Shown here piece by piece: positions 17,022 through 24,933 of a stretch of DNA of 64,000 nt (the stretch's first letter is position 1; each line of letters opens with the position of its first letter). The notes under the pieces are model-generated. The model did no database searches. It had not been told where the DNA came from and worked only from the letters and a program-made list of their open reading frames with translations. The position numbers were made by a program, and so were the translations under genes. Source of the stretch: Chelativorans sp. YIM 93263. GTDB lineage: Bacteria > Pseudomonadota > Alphaproteobacteria > Rhizobiales > Rhizobiaceae. The stretch covers positions 1 to 64,000 of the forward strand of contig NZ_JAKCWP010000009.1 of assembly GCF_028767125.1 (NCBI RefSeq), written 5' to 3'.

Positions 17022-18919
17022 CAGCGCATCCTCGGCCGCCGGTTGATCTGCTGCACGCGATCGGGCAGCGCCCCGTCGTATTCACTTAGCGCCTGTCCGC
17101 TCACGCGCACGGCAACGTCCTCGCTTTCGGCCCGGATCGTCGGGCGGAACATGGGACCTTCCTGGCCGATGACGCGAAGTGTGATTTCGCCGCCACCTCC
17201 GGCGCTCCCGGCCTCCATCATCGGCCTCATGTTGAACATGCCGATGTTCCGGCCGGCGTTCATGGCGTCGAGGATGGGCCGGTATTTCGCCGTCGCGTCG
17301 GCGTCGACGACATATTCCTTGCGGTGCACCAGGCCGGCGACATCGCTCCTGCTGCCGTCGCCGGTATAGCCGCCGCGGTCGAACAATCCGATAGCGCCGG
17401 AGGGGAGTGAAGAAAGGCCCGACGACGAGAACCCTCCGCCGCTGAAGAGACCGCCGCCTCCGAGAAGGCCGGCGAGGGGTCCGGAACCTAGCAGTGCAGC
17501 CTGTGCCGCAGCCACGGCAAGTTGCACGCCCAAACGCTTGAGCGCCTCTTCACCGTCCTCCGACTTGTCGATGAGGTCCTGGATCGCATCGCCGCCAAGC
17601 TCGAACAGATTGGAATAGGCCTCCTGCCGCCCCTCGAGCAATTCCTTCTCGCGCTCGATGGCCGCGTTCTGTGTTTCGATTTGCTCTACGAGTTCCGCAA
17701 TCCTGCGACCTTCTTCCGTTGTCGCGTCCGCGCCGGCCTTGCGCAGCTCGTTCATGATACGCTTTTGCGTCTCGGACTTGCCGATCAGCGAGAACTCGTG
17801 CTCCAGGGCCTTGATGACATTGTCGATCGCCCTTTGCTGCTTCTCCAGTTCCGAGATCGCGCGGCTCCGGCTGCCGCCCCCGCGGCCCGTTTCCTTGTCA
17901 GGGATGATTGTGCCGATATCGGTTGCCTCACGAGTGGAGTCACCATATCGCTTTCGAAGCGCCTCGGCGAGCCGCTCATCCGCTTGTTGCTCTTCGCCAG
18001 AAAAGGCATCGCGAATGCGGGCATCTGCATCCTTGCCAAACAACATGTTCGTGGCTTGCTCACCGAACCAGTATCGAGACAGGTTGCGAAACGAAGGATC
18101 GTTCCAGAGATCGGCCGCCGCATCTGCTAGCCCGTCCATCTCGCTCTTGAACTCTCGCGCCCCTTCCGAGAGCGCTACGAGGGCAGCAACGCCCCGCACC
18201 CTGAACTGCTGCCACGTCTCCGACCATTTCCGGTCCAGCTCGTCGGCACGATCGATAATGTCTTTCTCGATGACGATACCCAAGTCTCGCGCTTCCTGGC
18301 GGCTGCGCTCCAGACCATCGGCGCCTTCCTTCAGTGCATTGACCATCGCCGCACCTTCGGAATCGAAGGCGATGAATGCGAGGCGCAGGCGATCCTGTTC
18401 GTTCCGCGCGTTTTTGATCAGGTCGGCGTAGTCGGCAAGCAGATCTTCCTGCCGCCGCAAGTTCCCCTCCTGGTCGCGAAGTTGAACGTTGTTCGCCTTG
18501 AGCACCTGGGCAAGATCGTTATTGGCGCCGGCGGCTACTTCCGCAATCCGCCTGGCAAAGCGCTGCATCGCGGTGTCCATCGTGCCCGCGGACACGCCGA
18601 CCTCCTCGGACGCGAAACGGAGTTCCTGCAAGGCGTGGGTGGTCAGACTCACCTTGTCTGCCACGTTCCCGATCTGCCCGACTTCCGTGACCATCTGCCG
18701 GATCCGGGACAGCCCAATGCCGACCCCGATCGTGCCCAACGCCCCCTGGACAGTCCTAAGCGGCGCGATCAGAGAATTGACATCGGTGCGTACGCTACCC
18801 AGCGCTGCACTCATTGACGCGCCCGCAGAGCGCGCGCCACGCTTTATCTGGCCCCATGCGGCTTCGATGCCGCTTACATCGGCACCAAACCTGTATCGAA
18901 GATCGTCTCTGGGCATCAT
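17021..18919 (-). CDS. Tail tape measure protein
   Basis: The 632-residue protein is long, mostly helical and coiled-coil-prone, with Ala/Gln-rich heptads, an LGSGPLAGLLGGGGLFSGGG hydrophobic Gly-rich segment near 480-510, and a C-terminal region with DRGGYTGDGSRSD, a pattern common at the ends of tape measures. It sets tail length and is ejected during infection. The size implies a fairly short siphovirus tail. It is flanked by tail assembly chaperone-like genes upstream and distal-tail genes downstream, as expected. Confidence 0.85.
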   Translation of the reverse strand: MMPRDDLRYRFGADVSGIEAAWGQIKRGARSAGASMSAALGSVRTDVNSLIAPLRTVQGALGTIGVGIGLSRIRQMVTEVGQIGNVADKVSLTTHALQELRFASEEVGVSAGTMDTAMQRFARRIAEVAAGANNDLAQVLKANNVQLRDQEGNLRRQEDLLADYADLIKNARNEQDRLRLAFIAFDSEGAAMVNALKEGADGLERSRQEARDLGIVIEKDIIDRADELDRKWSETWQQFRVRGVAALVALSEGAREFKSEMDGLADAAADLWNDPSFRNLSRYWFGEQATNMLFGKDADARIRDAFSGEEQQADERLAEALRKRYGDSTREATDIGTIIPDKETGRGGGSRSRAISELEKQQRAIDNVIKALEHEFSLIGKSETQKRIMNELRKAGADATTEEGRRIAELVEQIETQNAAIEREKELLEGRQEAYSNLFELGGDAIQDLIDKSEDGEEALKRLGVQLAVAAAQAALLGSGPLAGLLGGGGLFSGGGFSSSGLSSLPSGAIGLFDRGGYTGDGSRSDVAGLVHRKEYVVDADATAKYRPILDAMNAGRNIGMFNMRPMMEAGSAGGGGEITLRVIGQEGPMFRPTIRAESEDVAVRVSGQALSEYDGALPDRVQQINRRPRMR

Positions 18920-19002
18920 AGCTCCAGTCGCCCAGCCGGTCAGCTAGACTCTATAGTTCAAACCTGATTTCCTCTCGGCAACCATGGCGAGGGGAGTGCG
19001 AA

Positions 19003-19305
19003 ATGATGGAACTGATCTTGGCGACCATGATCGCCACAAGTGACGTGAAGGTCGAGATTGATAGCATCTCTGTCGAGCATCAGACCCCAGAGGTCATGCT
19101 AAAGGTCACAAATGCGGGCACGAGATTCGCGCGAAGCGTATTTATCGACTGCGTTTTCTTTGATGAGGAAAGAAAGGCAGTGGACATCGGCAAGGCACTG
19201 ATCCGCGACCTCGGACCCAATCAGACGAAGTACGGATCGGCGGCAACGACTAAATCTACCGCTCACAGCGTCAAATGTAATGCCGCGAGTGTTTGGCCGA
19301 ACTGA
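19003..19305 (+). CDS. FxLYD-like secreted small protein, probable cargo gene
   Basis: On the plus strand, opposite all tail genes around it. The 100-residue product starts with a hydrophobic leader (MMELILATMIATS) and has an FxLYD-type beta domain (LKVTNAGTRFARSVFIDCVF, then FDEERKAVDIGKALIRDLGPNQT). The ribosome site GAGGGGAG lies about 8 bases before the first ATG. It sits between the tape measure and the chaperone genes, a common place for independently transcribed cargo (morons), and may be expressed in the lysogen. Confidence 0.7.
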   Translation: MMELILATMIATSDVKVEIDSISVEHQTPEVMLKVTNAGTRFARSVFIDCVFFDEERKAVDIGKALIRDLGPNQTKYGSAATTKSTAHSVKCNAASVWPN

Positions 19306-19378
19306 CATGAATTTTACTCGGTACCGCAGAGGGTCTGCCCCGGGCGCTCGGCGCGCCGGCCGGTAGGGGTCTACAGTT

Positions 19379-19594
19379 TTAAGCATAGCGCTTCTCACGG
19401 CCTGCTCTCTTTCGGTCGCGCTCGGCGAGCGCAGCCTTGGCGGCCTCATATTGGTCTCGTGTCGGGGCTTTGCCGTGGAGCTTCCGCGTGCCATTTGCGA
19501 TGGCGTGCCCTTCAATCGCTGCACGGAAATAGGGGAAACTTGCCGACCAGAATTGCTCTTCGCTCCAACGGAGGATCCCCCCGGCAAAGCTCAT
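19379..19594 (-). CDS. Tail assembly chaperone second subunit (71 aa)
   Basis: The 71-residue protein has the FWSASFPYFRAAIEGHA core seen in gene-transfer-agent and lambdoid tail assembly chaperones (T-like partners). It overlaps the preceding gene by 4 bp (ATGA). In lambda the equivalent is made by programmed frameshifting from G, but here it appears to have its own start. I see no obvious slippery sequence. Chaperones of this kind coat the tape measure before tail assembly. Confidence 0.65.
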   Translation of the reverse strand: MSFAGGILRWSEEQFWSASFPYFRAAIEGHAIANGTRKLHGKAPTRDQYEAAKAALAERDRKRAGREKRYA

Positions 19595-20010
19595 CCACTC
19601 TCCGAAGGGGAGGCGCTCGAACGGCCGCTCGCGTTCACCAGCAGGTTGAGCGCCAGCGCCTGCATGCTTCTTTCGCGGGCGGCCTCGGCTTTTTTTGCTT
19701 CTTCTTCCTCCGCCGGCGTAAGACCGGATACGACGCCCGAAACGGCGATATAGACGGCCGTGAGGCCGGACGCGCCGTTCACCCGTGGCCAGACCGCGCC
19801 CGTCTTTTCTTCGCCGATCAGGATATCCAGCGCGCCCTTTAGTGTCTCCGGATTGCGAGCAAAGAGCACGTCCTGGAGCCCCTCCAGCGTTTCGGTCTTC
19901 GTCGCCGCCATGAGCCGAGCGATGTCGTCGAGCGAGGCGGAAAGCTTGATGTCCTTTCCACGCGGCAGTTTCAGAAGGCGCTCCCCGCGCCAGGGGTTCG
20001 GTGCGGCCAT
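19591..20010 (-). CDS. Tail assembly chaperone (139 aa)
   Basis: The 139-residue protein is helical and acidic in the second half (TPAEEEEAKKAEAARERSM) with an N-terminal region (WRGERLLKLPRGKDIKLSA) resembling GTA and lambdoid tail assembly chaperones. It lies just before the T-like gene and the tape measure, and directly after the tail tube gene, the usual order. The stop and the following start overlap, indicating coupled translation. Confidence 0.7.
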   Translation of the reverse strand: MAAPNPWRGERLLKLPRGKDIKLSASLDDIARLMAATKTETLEGLQDVLFARNPETLKGALDILIGEEKTGAVWPRVNGASGLTAVYIAVSGVVSGLTPAEEEEAKKAEAARERSMQALALNLLVNASGRSSASPSESG

Positions 20011-20014
20011 GGCT

Positions 20015-20443
20015 CTACAGGGCCGTGTAGGTGATTTCGCCGGCGGCCTGGACCTCGCTCGAGAAGTTCATGTCGTTATCGAGATCGCCGGAAAAATCGA
20101 AGTTGGCGAGAACCCAATCCCCCACGAAGTCGCCGTAGCCAGGAACATGAACGCACCATCCGCTGAGAACGGTCTGGCTCTTGGCGGCGTCGGCGAGGAG
20201 CTTTCCTGCAGGTTCGTCTTCGAAGACACCCGACCCGGAGAACGAGAAGTCCTGGCCACCATACTTTCGAACGCGAATAGGAGGCTGCGCCCGATCGGTG
20301 CAGTTGGCCTTCTTGGTCTCGACGATGTCATTGAGAATGCGGAAATTGGTTGTGTTGATCCCGCAGACATTCTCCCAATCGTCCGGTGCAGGCTGCTCAG
20401 TCGGACGCCGGAGGATGAGAAGGCGGCCAAGTACGGTGCTCAT
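20015..20443 (-). CDS. Major tail tube protein
   Basis: The 142-residue protein contains ILRRPTEQPAP, a Cys-bearing NVCGINTTNF segment, FSGSGVFEDEPAG and FDFSGDLDNDMNFSSE, matching the tail-tube family of GTA-like and rhizobial siphophages. It would form the tube lumen. Position between the tail terminator-like gene and the tail chaperones supports the assignment. Small size relative to lambda V (246 aa) fits the shorter tube proteins of alphaproteobacterial phages. Confidence 0.75.
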   Translation of the reverse strand: MSTVLGRLLILRRPTEQPAPDDWENVCGINTTNFRILNDIVETKKANCTDRAQPPIRVRKYGGQDFSFSGSGVFEDEPAGKLLADAAKSQTVLSGWCVHVPGYGDFVGDWVLANFDFSGDLDNDMNFSSEVQAAGEITYTAL

Positions 20444-20467
20444 GGCTATACTCCTGGATTATGCGGG

Positions 20468-20866
20468 TCAGGAGACCCGCAGGTTATAGGTGAGGGTCAT
20501 CTCCCAGACGGGCGTTTCACCGCCGGCATAGGGGGCGATTTCAGTGTTGGCGTGGGTTGCGTCCTGGCAGACCCCGCCAAGCGTCGGGTCTGCATCCAGT
20601 GCCGCCTCGATCCATACGGCGGCATCGTCTGATGCCGTATCGCCGTCCTCGCCTTCGGCGATGTAGGTGGTCACCGTGAGCACCGGCTCGCGGCGTTTGC
20701 GTTGCGCGCCGCGCTGGGTGGGCTCGTTCGGTATGGCGAGTTCCAGAACCGGACATTCCTCGATCGAAACGGCACGGCCGCGCCCCTTCCGCAGGGTCCA
20801 TCCAGGCGGGGCGGCATCGTCAAGGATACTGAGTGCCGAATTGCGAATGGCCGTGCGCTCATGCAT
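20468..20866 (-). CDS. Tail terminator-like protein (lambda U position)
   Basis: The 132-residue protein starts MHERTAIRNSALSIL, a pattern recalling tail-terminator and minor-tail U proteins, with mixed strands and one acidic stretch. It sits between the head-tail joining gene and the tail tube gene, as in lambda (U then V). It is translated directly after its neighbour (one-base overlap of stop and start). The role is inferred mainly from order. Confidence 0.6.
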   Translation of the reverse strand: MHERTAIRNSALSILDDAAPPGWTLRKGRGRAVSIEECPVLELAIPNEPTQRGAQRKRREPVLTVTTYIAEGEDGDTASDDAAVWIEAALDADPTLGGVCQDATHANTEIAPYAGGETPVWEMTLTYNLRVS

Positions 20867-21198
20867 CAGGCCTTCTCCAACTCACAACGCACCATGCCCC
20901 GGCCGTCCGGCAGCGGTTCGCGGATCTTCCAGGTCTCGCCCTTGAACGTCATGGTGTCGCCGTCCTTGAGGCCCGGCACGTCACCCTCGAAGAAGGATGC
21001 TTTGGGCGTCATGCCGTTGACGCCGCCCTCGCCATAGCCGGCGTTCGGGACGACCTCGCCGAACGGCCCGCGCGCAATCACCCGGACCGAATCCGGCAGC
21101 TCCACGCCGCCGATCGTGACGCGCGCGCCGTCCTCGCCGAGCGCATCGAGAAACGCGCCCGGCATGTGGCCAAAGACGGGATGCGGCGGAACGGTCAT
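20866..21198 (-). CDS. Head-tail joining protein (lambda FII position)
   Basis: The 110-residue protein ends with MTFKGETWKIREPLPDGRGMVRCELEKA, a small beta-barrel-like end typical of the head-tail joining family. It lies between the capsid-side genes and the tail-terminator gene. Stop-start overlaps on both sides couple it to its neighbours. No enzymatic residues are seen. The family link is moderately strong because of the conserved last 30 residues. Confidence 0.65.
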   Translation of the reverse strand: MTVPPHPVFGHMPGAFLDALGEDGARVTIGGVELPDSVRVIARGPFGEVVPNAGYGEGGVNGMTPKASFFEGDVPGLKDGDTMTFKGETWKIREPLPDGRGMVRCELEKA

Positions 21199-21395
21199 CA
21201 GCTCTGCCCTTGGGCTTTCGCTGCCTGGGTCTGCTTTTCTTCCTCTGGCAACCGGCCGAAACGCCGGTCGAACTCGGCGGCCTTGGAGATGGTGACCGTG
21301 GCTGCGTTGCCGGGCTCGACACGCTTGCCATCCTTATCATAGACGGAAACGGGCCACCGACCCGTCACGGTCTCTTCAGACTTCCTGGCGGCCAT
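21198..21395 (-). CDS. Small phage protein in head-tail joining region (65 aa)
   Basis: A 65-residue protein with a short beta-rich segment (GRWPVSVYDKDGKRVEPGNAA) and a charged helical end. It overlaps the previous and next genes by one base each. I do not recognise a family; it may be a completion or accessory factor, since it lies between the coiled-coil protein and the joining protein. Confidence 0.6.
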   Translation of the reverse strand: MAARKSEETVTGRWPVSVYDKDGKRVEPGNAATVTISKAAEFDRRFGRLPEEEKQTQAAKAQGQS

Positions 21396-21805
21396 CAGTT
21401 CGACCCTTCGCCTTCATTCCCGGCCGCCTTGCCGGCGCCCTTGCTTGCCTTGTCGAGTTCCTCGACGCGGGCGGCGAGGACGGCGTTGTCCTCCTCTGCC
21501 TGCCCCAGCTTCTGCTGGAGCGCCCCTTTGTCCTTCTCTGCCTGCTCCAGCTTCTGCTGGAGCGACTCCATACCTTCCCCGGCCCGCTCGAGCTGTTCCT
21601 CCAGGTCCTGCTTGGCCTTAGTCAGAGTAGCGATCTTCTCGGCGTCCGAAAGCGTGCGTCCCTTCCATTCGCCAAACTGAGCCTCGATCCGCTCGACCTC
21701 GCCTTTCGCCAATCCGCTCTTCCCGCCGATCGGCACATCTTCGCCAGGCGCATAGCTTTTGCCGCCAACCTTGACGGACACATTGAATCGCTGGGTATTC
21801 GCCAT
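21395..21805 (-). CDS. Coiled-coil head accessory protein
   Basis: Translation from the ATG at 21805 (MANTQRFNVSVKVGGKSYAPG) gives 136 residues: a small beta N-terminus that resembles capsid-associated domains, then a long Glu/Lys/Gln-rich coiled coil (about 45-125) and a Gly/Ala-rich tail. The earlier ATG at 21835 adds ten unlikely residues; the later start has AAGGAGAA upstream. The gene follows the capsid gene, as lambda FI follows E, so a packaging-completion role is possible. Confidence 0.65.
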   Translation of the reverse strand: MANTQRFNVSVKVGGKSYAPGEDVPIGGKSGLAKGEVERIEAQFGEWKGRTLSDAEKIATLTKAKQDLEEQLERAGEGMESLQQKLEQAEKDKGALQQKLGQAEEDNAVLAARVEELDKASKGAGKAAGNEGEGSN

Positions 21806-21896
21806 GATCTTCTCCTTGGGTTGCGTCTCCCGCAACCCTCCGCCGTCCTGATCCTGTCGAAGGGACGGCGGAGGGTTGAAGGCGGCGCAACGAGGG

Positions 21897-22928
21897 TCAG
21901 CGAACGGAAATAAACGCCGTTGCGTTCGGATCGACAGGCACCGGCAGCGGTGCCGATTGCGTCAACAGAAGCTCACGGGAAGGATTTCTCTCCTCCCACT
22001 GTGTGGCGAAGCGCTGTTCAGAACGAAGTGCCTTGACATCGAGGATCGCGCCATAAGCCATCGTACCCAGCATCTGAGGCGCGACGGCGCCGACACCATA
22101 CTGCGGCCAGAAATGCTGCGTATTGCCGGCGTCGTCATCGAAGGTCTGGGCGTATTCCCAAAAGCGCAGGCTGCCGTCGATCGTGCCGACATAGCGGGCA
22201 ACATCATCCACGCCGCCAGACGTAACGCCGCCAAGCTCCATTTCGCCGCCGCGTTGGCGCCGGTTGTCGAGGATCTCGCGTACGTCGATATCCTTGGTGA
22301 AGATGTCGGCCGCACCGTAGCCCATCACAAAATCGCGCACGACCCCGCCGGACTTGGCCGCCACGAGCCGCGCCCATTCGCGGATGTTGTCCAAAGGCGC
22401 GACACCGACCTCGCCCCAACGGTCTGCACCGGCGAGCGCTATCGTGAGGTCGGGATCACGGTGATAGTCGACAACGTCATCAATTCCGTCGCCCTGTACG
22501 GTTATCGTGCCGGTCTGGAGACCCGACGAGCACATCAGTTCTTCGCGGCCGGTGATCTCTTCATCGTGATCGGCAAGCGCCTGCATGACCATCATGTCGT
22601 AGCGGTCGAGCATGGAGAGCTCACCACCAAAAGCCTCGCCCACCTGTCGCGCTTGTGCGTCTGATGGGTTCAGCGTCGACAACGGTTTTACGTATGGCGG
22701 CTTGTAGACGCGCACCTCGCGCCCGCGCTGTTTGCGCTCCCGCGCCGGAACGTTAGGGGAGACGAAGGGCGCGATTTTGCGCCGGCGACCAAGCTTGTCG
22801 AATAAAATCTCTTCTGTCTCGAATTGGATAACGCGTGGGAAGAAAGTGTTGCGGAGCCAGGGCGTGAAGCGGTCGAGCGCCTCGGCCGCGGCCACCACCT
22901 GGGCGGTTGTATAATAGGTCGGTGCCAT
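21897..22928 (-). CDS. Major capsid protein, lambda E family
   Basis: The 343-residue length matches lambda E (341). It has the family pattern: a start with YYTTAQVVAAAEALDRF, an EILFDKLGRRRKIAPFVSPN segment, YKPPYVKPLSTLNPSDA, a GAADIFTKDIDVREIL helix and RNPSRELLLTQSAPLPVPV near the end. It assembles into HK97-fold procapsids with the decoration and scaffold proteins encoded just upstream. Confidence 0.9.
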   Translation of the reverse strand: MAPTYYTTAQVVAAAEALDRFTPWLRNTFFPRVIQFETEEILFDKLGRRRKIAPFVSPNVPARERKQRGREVRVYKPPYVKPLSTLNPSDAQARQVGEAFGGELSMLDRYDMMVMQALADHDEEITGREELMCSSGLQTGTITVQGDGIDDVVDYHRDPDLTIALAGADRWGEVGVAPLDNIREWARLVAAKSGGVVRDFVMGYGAADIFTKDIDVREILDNRRQRGGEMELGGVTSGGVDDVARYVGTIDGSLRFWEYAQTFDDDAGNTQHFWPQYGVGAVAPQMLGTMAYGAILDVKALRSEQRFATQWEERNPSRELLLTQSAPLPVPVDPNATAFISVR

Positions 22929-23021
22929 GGGGATGCCTTTCCTGTCAGGCGGGTTTCAGAGTTCCGGCCGAATGGCCGAGGCTGAGCGCAACGCGCCGGT
23001 ATGCCCGGCGCATTGCGGATG

Positions 23022-23381
23022 TCAGACGAGTTCCTTGAGGAAGATCGAGCGGCCGGCTTTGGCGAAGGCGGTCTCGGCGATCGCAACCGTGATACCAGCG
23101 CCGAAGGTCAGCTTCGACGCATCATAGCCGCCGGTATAATAGGCCAGGGTGTCGACGTCCGCGGCGGTCGCGTCGATGTCGGCCGCCAGGATGCACTCGG
23201 GTGTTTCCGAGCCGTCGCCGGCCCCATCGATTGCGGTGAGGAACTTGTCGTTGGCGGTGACACGTCCGAGCACGGTGCCGCGTTTCAGTTCGCCGGCACC
23301 GGAAGCAACGGTGATCTTTCGCGTCATGACGGGGAAGGTGCCGAGGTTCATGTCCCCCGGCTGGAAGGTTTCCAGTGGCAT
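23022..23381 (-). CDS. Head decoration protein, lambda D-like
   Basis: The 119-residue protein matches the D family in size (110 in lambda), with VTANDKFLTAIDGAGDG, CILAADIDATAADVD and a final FAKAGRSIFLKELV segment. It binds capsid threefold sites after expansion and stabilises the head. It sits between the scaffold-like and capsid genes, as in lambda. Confidence 0.85.
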   Translation of the reverse strand: MPLETFQPGDMNLGTFPVMTRKITVASGAGELKRGTVLGRVTANDKFLTAIDGAGDGSETPECILAADIDATAADVDTLAYYTGGYDASKLTFGAGITVAIAETAFAKAGRSIFLKELV

Positions 23382-23447
23382 GGGAGTTCTCCGGTTTTCA
23401 GGAATCAGGTTTGAAGCGGCGCGCGGACGCGCCGGTATGGAAGAGCG

Positions 23448-23999
23448 TCAGCGCTTCTTTTTTGCCGCGATCATCTGCTGGGCGGCGGCCTGGATACGGG
23501 AGGGCCGATCCTTCGGGCTTGCCGCCGGCGCAGGTCCGGATCCGATCTTCGGACTCTTGTCCTTCATGCGATTGGCAAGCCGACCACCGCCACCGCCTGC
23601 GTGAACAAGCAACGCGCCGGCCTCTTTCGCCGAATAGAAGCGTTTGCCGAAGGCCAGTTCGGCGGCGAGACCGGGATTGGCGTCAGCCTTGGGATGCATC
23701 AGGATAGACCGGATGCGGGTCTGCTCGGCACGGCGCACCTGGGCGCTGCCCGCCTGCTTTTGATTCTCCTCATCGTCAGCGTCGGGATCCACGCCGTCAT
23801 CCTCCGCCGTAGGCTCATCGTCATCGGCTTCGGCATCCGGATCGCGATCCTCCTCTTCGGCGGTGGTTTCGTCTTTCTCGCCCTCGGCGTCCTTTTCCTC
23901 CTCCTCGATTTCCTCCGGCAAGTCCCGGTCATCCTCGAGGCGCGAGGCCTTTTTGCGCCCGCGCACGGCGGCGAGCACACTTGCAGTGAGCGTCGACAT
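23448..23999 (-). CDS. Putative scaffold protein (Nu3-like) as a separate gene
   Basis: The ATG at 23999 begins a 183-residue protein: a basic start, a very acidic middle (Glu/Asp-rich from about 22 to 85), then a C-terminal helix and a basic end. Length and charge pattern fit scaffolds such as Nu3. In lambda, Nu3 is translated from the same frame as the C protease; here it is a stand-alone gene after the protease. The longer frame to 24173 overlaps the protease and its extra residues look unnatural. Confidence 0.7.
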   Translation of the reverse strand: MSTLTASVLAAVRGRKKASRLEDDRDLPEEIEEEEKDAEGEKDETTAEEEDRDPDAEADDDEPTAEDDGVDPDADDEENQKQAGSAQVRRAEQTRIRSILMHPKADANPGLAAELAFGKRFYSAKEAGALLVHAGGGGGRLANRMKDKSPKIGSGPAPAASPKDRPSRIQAAAQQMIAAKKKR

Positions 24000-24042
24000 C
24001 AGTCTCTCCTTTTGCTGGGTTGTCCTGAGCCTGTCAGAAGGA

Positions 24043-24933
24043 TCAGTCTTTTCGGCCAAGCTCTTCCTGGAAGGCGGCAAGCACCTGGCTCGGCCGCGCA
24101 ACAACGTCGGCAACGCCGGCGTCAACGGCGGCCTGTCCTCGGAAGACATCTGCTTCCGTCGCCAGCGCCGCATCTTTGGTCAACCGCGCGCCGCGATATC
24201 GAGCGACGGTCTCGGCGAACTCGACCCGGATCGCCTCCAGGTCGGCGAGTTCGCGCTCCAACACATCCTCGGGAAGCGGCTCGTAAGGGTTCAGATCAGC
24301 CTTGTGCGCACCGGCCTTAAGGATGGTGACGGCAAGCCCTTCTTTCGCCAGCCATTTGCTCATGTCGACGTGAAGCGAGATCACGCCGATCGAGCCGGCA
24401 TAGCCATTGACCGGAATAACGATCTGGCGTGCCGCGGAAGCAAGAAGGTAACCCGCGGAGCATGCGTGGTCCGTGAGGACGGCAATGGTGGGCTTGGCCT
24501 GGGAAAGCTCGAAGAGCCGCTCAGCGCAATCGAATGCCCCTGTTACTTCGCCGCCGAAGGAATCGATTTCGAGAATGACGCCGCTTACGGAACTGTCGTC
24601 AATGACAGCGTTCACTTGGGTGATAATGCCCTCATAGGTGGTTTGGCCCGAGGACTTCCCGATCCACTTGCCCTTGTTGATGAGGGAGCCTTCGATTTCG
24701 ATGATGGCAATATTGCCATACCGGGTGGGCTGGTAGTAGCGGTCGCCTGCCTCGCGCCACTGCCCCATGTCATCGCCAACAAGCCCCATCCGTTCGCCGC
24801 CGCGGACGTCAATCTGCGCCTCCGGAAACCCGAGTACGCGCGGACCGAAGGCGCGGGCGATGATGTCGCCCTTCGCCTCGTGCAGCATGAGTGGCGTGTT
24901 GAACATGCGCGCGGCGATTTCGGGGTAACTCAT
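24043..24933 (-). CDS. Prohead protease, S49/ClpP-like (lambda C-like)
   Basis: The 296-residue protein has the S49 serine peptidase core: the EIDSFGGEV strand (122-130), the nucleophile Ser159 in HACSAGY and a general-base Lys211 in AHKADLNP. It would cleave capsid precursors and scaffold during head maturation. It lacks the fused Nu3 tail of lambda C. The stop overlaps the next gene's neighbour only at a distance, while its start overlaps the portal stop by 4 bp. Confidence 0.9.
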   Translation of the reverse strand: MSYPEIAARMFNTPLMLHEAKGDIIARAFGPRVLGFPEAQIDVRGGERMGLVGDDMGQWREAGDRYYQPTRYGNIAIIEIEGSLINKGKWIGKSSGQTTYEGIITQVNAVIDDSSVSGVILEIDSFGGEVTGAFDCAERLFELSQAKPTIAVLTDHACSAGYLLASAARQIVIPVNGYAGSIGVISLHVDMSKWLAKEGLAVTILKAGAHKADLNPYEPLPEDVLERELADLEAIRVEFAETVARYRGARLTKDAALATEADVFRGQAAVDAGVADVVARPSQVLAAFQEELGRKD

